DNA of 8,536 nucleotides, from contig DPMS01000728.1 in NCBI GenBank assembly GCA_003541285.1, forward strand, positions 20,988 to 29,523. The letters run 5' to 3'. This stretch comes from Actinomycetota bacterium. GTDB lineage: Bacteria; Actinomycetota; Actinomycetes; Streptosporangiales; Streptosporangiaceae. The notes below the pieces were generated by a model. That model worked only from the letters and a program-made list of their open reading frames with translations. It was not told the DNA's origin and made no database searches. Shown piece by piece: positions 5,818-8,536 of this stretch. The position numbers and the translations under genes are program-made. Every line of letters starts with the position of its first letter. The first letter of the stretch is position 1.

Positions 5818-6200
5818 TTATTCGCTCGCAAGCGCGAGATCCCACACTTCGCTGAACGCGGTGGCAAGTACAACGGCCTGAAACCAGTCAGGCTTGAGGT
5901 CTGCCTTCACGGCCCGTTTTCTGGCCTCCAGTGCGAGCCCCCGGGCTGCCATCAGTGCAGCGTTGTCCGCCGGGGAGTTCTCCAGCGTAATCTCTGCGCC
6001 ATCGGGTTAGCGAGCTGCTCTTGAAGCTTTTCGATAAGATCGTTGAACTCCTGCTCGTCGCTGGAGTCCTGCGTATAGTCCTGAAGCCGGTAGGCACGCC
6101 AGGGAACAACGAATGCAACGACGGCCACGAAAACAAAGTCAATGTTAAGGCATTGTTCTCTGCGCTGGGGCCCCTCCTCCCGCAGGCTAGCCGCCGGCAA
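5818..6200 (-). pseudogene. Frameshifted gene for a small membrane-anchored protein of unknown function
   Basis: Two minus-strand frames join at about 6000-6006. Upstream, the frame that opens with TTG 6200 gives a hydrophobic segment 'DFVFVAVVAFVVPWRAY', then acidic helical residues ending 'EFNDLIEKLQEQLANP'; beyond that point it degenerates into Arg/Thr-rich sequence and stops at 5952. The neighbouring frame has a TAA immediately before the junction, then reads 'DGAEITLENSPADNAALMAA', 'ARKRAVKADLKPDWFQAVV' and 'ATAFSEVWDLALASE' to a TAA at 5818-5820. Restoring one base in the CCC-G-AT run makes one protein of up to about 127 residues with a single membrane anchor and a soluble helical C-terminus. 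The true N-terminus is uncertain, since TTG 6200 is the only near-standard start and overlaps the NTF2-like gene. Hand-counted G+C is about 51% at 6001-6160. It is a pseudogene, or an intact gene with a sequencing error. I do not recognise the family. Confidence 0.5.
6140..6155. repeat. Small palindrome CAATG-N6-CATTG in the low-G+C segment
   Basis: CAATG (6140-6144) and CATTG (6151-6155) are exact reverse complements around TTAAGG. The layout (5-6-5) resembles a repressor half-site pair, but no promoter is recognised beside it and no function can be assigned. Confidence 0.35.
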
Positions 6201-6558
6201 GCTGCGCCTTCATCGCCTCGGCCAGGGCGGCAGCCGCCGACAGCGGCCTGACCATCACAGCGAACTCGTCGATCAAGCCGTCGTCTGCGGTGTGCAGGAA
6301 GTCGCAGCCCTCCAGGTGGCGATTCCCAACCCGCGCCTCGAACAGGAGTGCGTGGTCGCGCGCGCCGGCCGCGCCGATCTCGCGCACGTAGCGGAAGTCC
6401 TCGAATACGCGCGCGACCCCCGCCAGGATCGGCGCGACGGCGGCCCGGCCCTGGTAGGGCTTGAATACGACCGGGCTGCGGAAAACTACATCCTCGGCGA
6501 GCAGCGCGAGGGCGCCCGGCAGATCCCCGGCTTCAATCGCTGCGCGAAATGGGTGCAT
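6187..6558 (-). CDS. NTF2/SnoaL-like fold protein
   Basis: The 123-residue product has the usual length and pattern of the nuclear transport factor 2-like superfamily. An N-terminal helix ('HPFRAAIEAGDLPGALALLA') leads into 'EDVVFRSPVVFKPYQGR', a helix 'AVAPILAGVARVFEDF', and then the strand series 'DHALLFEARVGNRHLEG', 'CDFLHTADDGLIDEFAVMV', with a helical Ala-rich tail. Members include SnoaL-like cyclases, ketosteroid isomerases and many orphan binding proteins; the substrate cannot be told from sequence. The frame extends to TTG 6582, but ATG 6558 has GGAGG (6566-6570) 7 nt upstream, so it is the start. Neighbouring regulators do not suggest a pathway. Its stop codon overlaps the first bases of the frameshifted low-G+C gene. 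Confidence 0.85.
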   Translation of the reverse strand: MHPFRAAIEAGDLPGALALLAEDVVFRSPVVFKPYQGRAAVAPILAGVARVFEDFRYVREIGAAGARDHALLFEARVGNRHLEGCDFLHTADDGLIDEFAVMVRPLSAAAALAEAMKAQLAGG

Positions 6559-6565
6559 GGCCCGG

Positions 6566-6570
6566 CCTCC
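6566..6570 (-). promoter_or_regulatory. Shine-Dalgarno GGAGG that sets the NTF2-like gene start
   Basis: GGAGG on the minus strand lies 7 nt before ATG 6558. It decides against the longer TTG 6582 start, which would place this site inside the coding sequence. Confidence 0.8.
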
Positions 6571-6682
6571 TGGTGGTGTCAAAGGATGTCGTTGTCACGC
6601 CGAGCTCGGACGACGCCAGCGATGTCAGCCGGTGCAGCGTCTGAGTCGCACTCTCCACGCGACAACTCTCGCCTAACCCCGG

Positions 6683-6706
6683 CCGGGTGTCAGCCACCCC
6701 ACCCGG
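6683..6706 (-). terminator. Hairpin terminator after the NmtR-like gene
   Basis: CCGGGTG (6683-6689) and CACCCGG (6700-6706) form a perfect 7-bp stem with a 10-nt loop, about 12 nt downstream of the regulator stop on the minus strand. No T-tract is present. The rest of the 160-bp spacer to the NTF2-like gene shows no gene and no clear promoter. Confidence 0.5.
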
Positions 6707-6718
6707 AGCGGCGGAGTG

Positions 6719-7105
6719 CTACAGCGGTGCCGCCGACTTGCCCGCCGCGGGGCTGGCGATAGTGTCGCGCACACCCAGGCGCAGGTGCTCAGTGTGGTAG
6801 ACAGCCTCATCCAGCAGCATCGCGACATGGCTGTCGTAGAGGGCGTAGACGACGGCCCGCCCGTTGCGCTCGGTATCGACCAGGCCCAGGTGCCGCAGGA
6901 CCCGCAGCTGGTGGGAAACGGCGGAGCGCTCCATCCCCACAGCGGACGCCAGTTCGCCCACGCTGCAGGCGCCATGCCGCAGACGGCCAAGGATCAGCAG
7001 CCGGCTTGGGGCCGCCAGGGCCTGCAGCGTCGCGGCGACCGTCTTGGCGGTCTCCACATCCACGCGCGCCGGTGGCGTCACCCGGCCCTGCGCCCCATGC
7101 CCCAT
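6719..7105 (-). CDS. nmtR: ArsR/SmtB-family nickel/cobalt sensor, NmtR type
   Basis: The 128-residue winged-helix repressor has a recognition helix region around 'SAVSHQLRVLRHLGL' (61-75) and a beta-wing 'RNGRAVVYALYD'. The alpha-5 metal site has the exact pattern Asp91-x-His93-x10-His104-x2-His107, at the same residue numbers as Mycobacterium tuberculosis NmtR as I recall it. It also begins MGHG, and Gly2 and His3 are Ni(II) ligands in NmtR. NmtR represses an efflux gene and releases DNA when Ni or Co binds. Two C-terminal His of NmtR (109 and 116) are Arg109 and Ile116 here. ATG 7105 is supported by the MGHG match and by TAGGAT 6 nt upstream, indicating a leaderless message. The CDF exporter is divergent, 63 bp away, and is the evident target. 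Metal choice between Ni, Co and Zn is inference. Confidence 0.93.
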   Translation of the reverse strand: MGHGAQGRVTPPARVDVETAKTVAATLQALAAPSRLLILGRLRHGACSVGELASAVGMERSAVSHQLRVLRHLGLVDTERNGRAVVYALYDSHVAMLLDEAVYHTEHLRLGVRDTIASPAAGKSAAPL

Positions 7106-7111
7106 AACAGC

Positions 7112-7117
7112 ATCCTA
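7112..7117 (-). promoter_or_regulatory. -10 hexamer TAGGAT for the NmtR-like gene
   Basis: TAGGAT on the minus strand matches TANNNT and ends 6 nt before ATG 7105, so the message is probably leaderless. The palindrome at 7129-7144 overlaps the expected -35 region, which would allow autorepression. Confidence 0.5.
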
Positions 7118-7128
7118 GCCAAAATCGC

Positions 7129-7144
7129 GTGAATAGGCTTTCAC
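7129..7144. promoter_or_regulatory. Palindromic operator candidate GTGAA-N6-TTCAC
   Basis: GTGAA (7129-7133) and TTCAC (7140-7144) are perfect reverse complements around TAGGCT. The palindrome lies between the divergent NmtR-like and CDF genes. It is 11 bp from the repressor's -10 hexamer and 9 bp from the exporter's, so a bound repressor would cover the -35/spacer region of both promoters. The palindrome is seen; binding by the NmtR-like protein is inferred from position and from the general habit of ArsR-family operators. Confidence 0.6.
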
Positions 7145-7153
7145 ATGTTCCTG

Positions 7154-7159
7154 TATGCT
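7154..7159 (+). promoter_or_regulatory. -10 hexamer TATGCT for the CDF exporter
   Basis: TATGCT fits TANNNT and ends 9 nt before ATG 7169. Transcription would therefore start at or just before ATG 7169, which argues for that start over ATG 7145, since the latter lies upstream of the hexamer. Confidence 0.5.
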
Positions 7160-7168
7160 CGGGCTGCC

Positions 7169-8077
7169 ATGACTGCCACATCCTCCGCCGGCACGGCGCG
7201 CCGCGATGACACCGGGCACCGCCGTGCCGCCAACCGTGCCGTCGCCGTCTCCGCCGCCGGGCTGGCGCTCACCGGCGCGATCGAACTAGCCATCGCCCTG
7301 GTCACTGGATCGGTGGCACTGCTGGGCGACGCGATCCACAACCTGTCCGACGTGTCCACCTCGGCGGTGGTGTTCCTGGGGTTCTGGGTGTCCAGAAAGG
7401 CAGCCACCCGTGCCTACCCCTATGGGTACGAGCGCGCCGAAGACCTCGCCGGGCTCGGGGTCGCCCTGGTCATCTGGGCCAGCGCCGCCTTCGCCGGATA
7501 CCAGAGCTTCGAAAAGCTCGTCCACCACACCCCGACCACCAGCATCGGCCTGGGCATGGCCGCCGCCGTCCTCGGCATGATCGGCAACCAGGCCGTCTCC
7601 GCCTACAAACGGCGTATCGGCCGGCGCATCAGCTCCCTCACCCTGCTAGCCGACGCGCGCCACTCCTGGCTGGACGCGATCGCCTCCCTCGGCGCCCTGA
7701 CCGGTCTCGCCCTCGTCGCCGCCGGCCTGCCCTGGGGCGACCCCGTCGCCGGATTCGCCATCACGCTGTTCATCTGCCACGTCGGCTATGAGGTCACGAG
7801 CGAGATCGTCCACCACCTGATGGACGGCGTCGAACCCGAGCACCTCGCGGCCGCCGAACACGCCGCCACTGCCGTCGACGGCGTCCACGCGGCCATCGCC
7901 CGGGGGCGCTGGACCGGGCGGACTCTCCTCCTCGACATCGAAGCCCACCTCGACCCCGGGCTCGTGCTCGCCGACGCCGGCCACCTCACCCGCCACATCG
8001 ACGAGGCCGTCCAGCTTGCCGTACCGGCCGCCGGCCAGGTGCACAGCCACGCCCACCCGGGCAGATCCTCCCGTTGA
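7169..8077 (+). CDS. Cation diffusion facilitator (CDF) metal exporter
   Basis: From ATG 7169 the product has 302 residues, the usual CDF length. It should export a divalent metal in exchange for protons across the cytoplasmic membrane. The first helix contains 'GAIELAIALVTGSVALLGDA'. The transport site is formed by His57 and Asp61 ('DAIHNLSD', helix 2) and His165 and Asp169 ('DARHSWLD', helix 5), the HxxxD/HxxxD pattern of zinc-group CDFs. Helix 4 and 6 regions follow the family, and the soluble C-terminal domain (about 215-302) ends with a His cluster, 'VHSHAHPG' (291-298). ATG 7145 would add eight residues but lies upstream of the likely -10 hexamer, so 7169 is preferred. Divergence from an NmtR-type sensor with a palindrome between them suggests induction by Ni or Co, with Zn also possible. 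In M. tuberculosis the NmtR target is a P-type ATPase, not a CDF. Confidence 0.93.
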   Translation: MTATSSAGTARRDDTGHRRAANRAVAVSAAGLALTGAIELAIALVTGSVALLGDAIHNLSDVSTSAVVFLGFWVSRKAATRAYPYGYERAEDLAGLGVALVIWASAAFAGYQSFEKLVHHTPTTSIGLGMAAAVLGMIGNQAVSAYKRRIGRRISSLTLLADARHSWLDAIASLGALTGLALVAAGLPWGDPVAGFAITLFICHVGYEVTSEIVHHLMDGVEPEHLAAAEHAATAVDGVHAAIARGRWTGRTLLLDIEAHLDPGLVLADAGHLTRHIDEAVQLAVPAAGQVHSHAHPGRSSR

Positions 8078-8430
8078 CGGCCAGGCCCACGCCGGGCACG
8101 CCCGCGCCGGCCAAGGCTGCCGGTGAAGGGCACGGGGCCGGTTCCTGATCCACCGCCTGGGTACCCTGCCCGCCGCGGAGCCCCGGCGGCCGGGGTGGCC
8201 GGGCCGGGGCTCCATGCGCGACAGATCACTGCCAAATGGCTAAACGCGCGCGGGCGGGACAGTGTTACACGCCCATTGCCCGGCTGGCAGGTCACGCGCC
8301 CGGGCAGCGGGGCGGGCTGTGACGTTGGGCCCTGGTTGCCCGTGCTGCGTCCCGGTCATCGTTGAGGTGACCGTTGCTTACGGTGCGGGAGGCTCGGATG
8401 GTGTGCCCATGAGCCGTCTGGGGGTCAGCG
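8078..8430. other. Non-coding spacer between the CDF gene and the right-edge gene
   Basis: About 350 bp without a convincing gene on either strand; the open frames are Pro/Arg/Gly-rich and start without support. It contains the two-tier hairpin at 8177-8213 and a small inverted repeat ACCGT-N5-ACGGT at 8370-8384, about 46 bp before the next start. I see no clear promoter, although one is expected for the right-edge gene. Confidence 0.55.
8177..8213 (+). terminator. Two-tier G+C hairpin, likely terminator
   Basis: GGAGCCCCGG (8177-8186) pairs perfectly with CCGGGGCTCC (8204-8213). Inside, CGGCC (8187-8191) pairs with GGCCG (8197-8201) around a 5-nt loop, leaving a 2-nt bulge at 8202-8203. The total is 15 bp of stem, about 100 nt past the CDF stop codon. 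No T-tract follows. It is the strongest hairpin in the spacer and probably ends the exporter transcript. Confidence 0.55.
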
Positions 8431-8536
8431 GTGTCCTTCACCACCGGGCTGGCCAGCCTGGGCCTGGCGGTGATCGTGTTCGCCAGGGTGGCAGAAGACG
8501 TCGTCGGGCATGAGAAGCTTGCGCTGCTCGACGGGC
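8431..8536 (+). CDS. 5' end of a membrane protein gene, possibly PAP2-family phosphatase
   Basis: A frame from GTG 8431 stays open to the right edge, giving 35 residues. A hydrophobic first segment 'LASLGLAVIVFARVA' is followed by 'EDVVGHEKLALLDG'. A first membrane helix followed by an acidic 'EDVV' region and an 'LD' is like the beginning of many actinobacterial PAP2 phosphoesterases, but the catalytic motifs would lie outside the window, so the family is a guess. A stop in the same frame at 8410-8412 leaves GTG 8431 as the only near start. The purine stretch GGGGG at 8420-8424 is a weak Shine-Dalgarno candidate. Confidence 0.45.
   Translation, partial: MSFTTGLASLGLAVIVFARVAEDVVGHEKLALLDG

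Noticed and set aside
5995..6010. Programmed -1 frameshift in the low-G+C gene
   Set aside because: No X-XXY-YYZ slippery heptamer in the right phase and no clear downstream stem; a plain indel or sequencing error is simpler.
5782..6024. Plus-strand small protein in the low-G+C segment
   Set aside because: Composition is Cys/Arg-rich and unlike protein; the minus-strand frames here are far more convincing.
6559..6718. Small gene or RNA between the NmtR-like and NTF2-like genes
   Set aside because: No frame with a good start and coding pattern; only the hairpin at 6683-6706 stands out.
8123..8430. Small plus-strand proteins in the spacer after the CDF gene
   Set aside because: Pro/Arg/Gly-rich, no ribosome binding site, and they cross the terminator-like hairpin.
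1..8536. CRISPR array, tRNA, rRNA or insertion sequence
   Set aside because: No regularly spaced repeats, no cloverleaf or rRNA-like segments and no transposase fragments were seen on either strand.

Overview
The window reads as chromosomal DNA of a high-G+C actinobacterium. Third codon positions are almost all G or C. The gene families are typically actinobacterial: DUF1707 and PspC membrane proteins, a PspC-fused sensor kinase with a LuxR-type partner, and an NmtR-type metal sensor. At least five genes appear to start without a Shine-Dalgarno sequence just behind a -10-like hexamer, as leaderless actinobacterial genes do. I cannot name a genus.

Left part (1-3316). A truncated hypothetical gene runs off the left edge on the minus strand. 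Next comes a two-gene minus-strand unit: a 91-residue PspC-domain protein followed by a DUF1707 two-pass membrane protein. It faces a plus-strand pair, a multi-pass histidine kinase that carries its own PspC domain and, overlapping it by 4 bp, a NarL/LuxR-type response regulator. Together they look like one cell-envelope stress module of the actinobacterial PspC/LiaRS kind. The divergent intergenic region carries a large interrupted inverted repeat that is a good candidate for its control site.

Middle (3450-5635). A TreT-like GT4 glycosyltransferase (trehalose synthesis by glucosyl transfer to glucose, by homology) has a strong ribosome binding site and is followed by a 13-bp hairpin. A hypothetical protein follows, with one CxxC knuckle, a Q/G/P-rich repeat linker and a conserved-looking C-terminal half.

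Low-G+C scar (about 5640-6190). No intact gene is present, but two adjacent minus-strand frames join into one sensible protein if a single missing base is restored. This is probably a frameshifted or decaying gene, with about 51% G+C in its upstream part against about 70% around it.

Right part (6187-8536). An NTF2/SnoaL-like small protein lies on the minus strand. Beyond it an ArsR-family nickel/cobalt sensor closely resembling NmtR is divergent from a cation diffusion facilitator exporter. A GTGAA-N6-TTCAC palindrome lies between the two and overlaps both likely promoters, so the pair is a plausible self-contained metal-efflux switch. After a two-tier terminator-like hairpin and about 350 bp of non-coding DNA, the 5' end of a further gene (possibly a PAP2 phosphatase) runs off the right edge.

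Nothing in the window is a clearly new system. The best leads are the interrupted repeat between the two PspC genes, the NmtR variant paired with a CDF exporter, and the frameshifted low-G+C gene.
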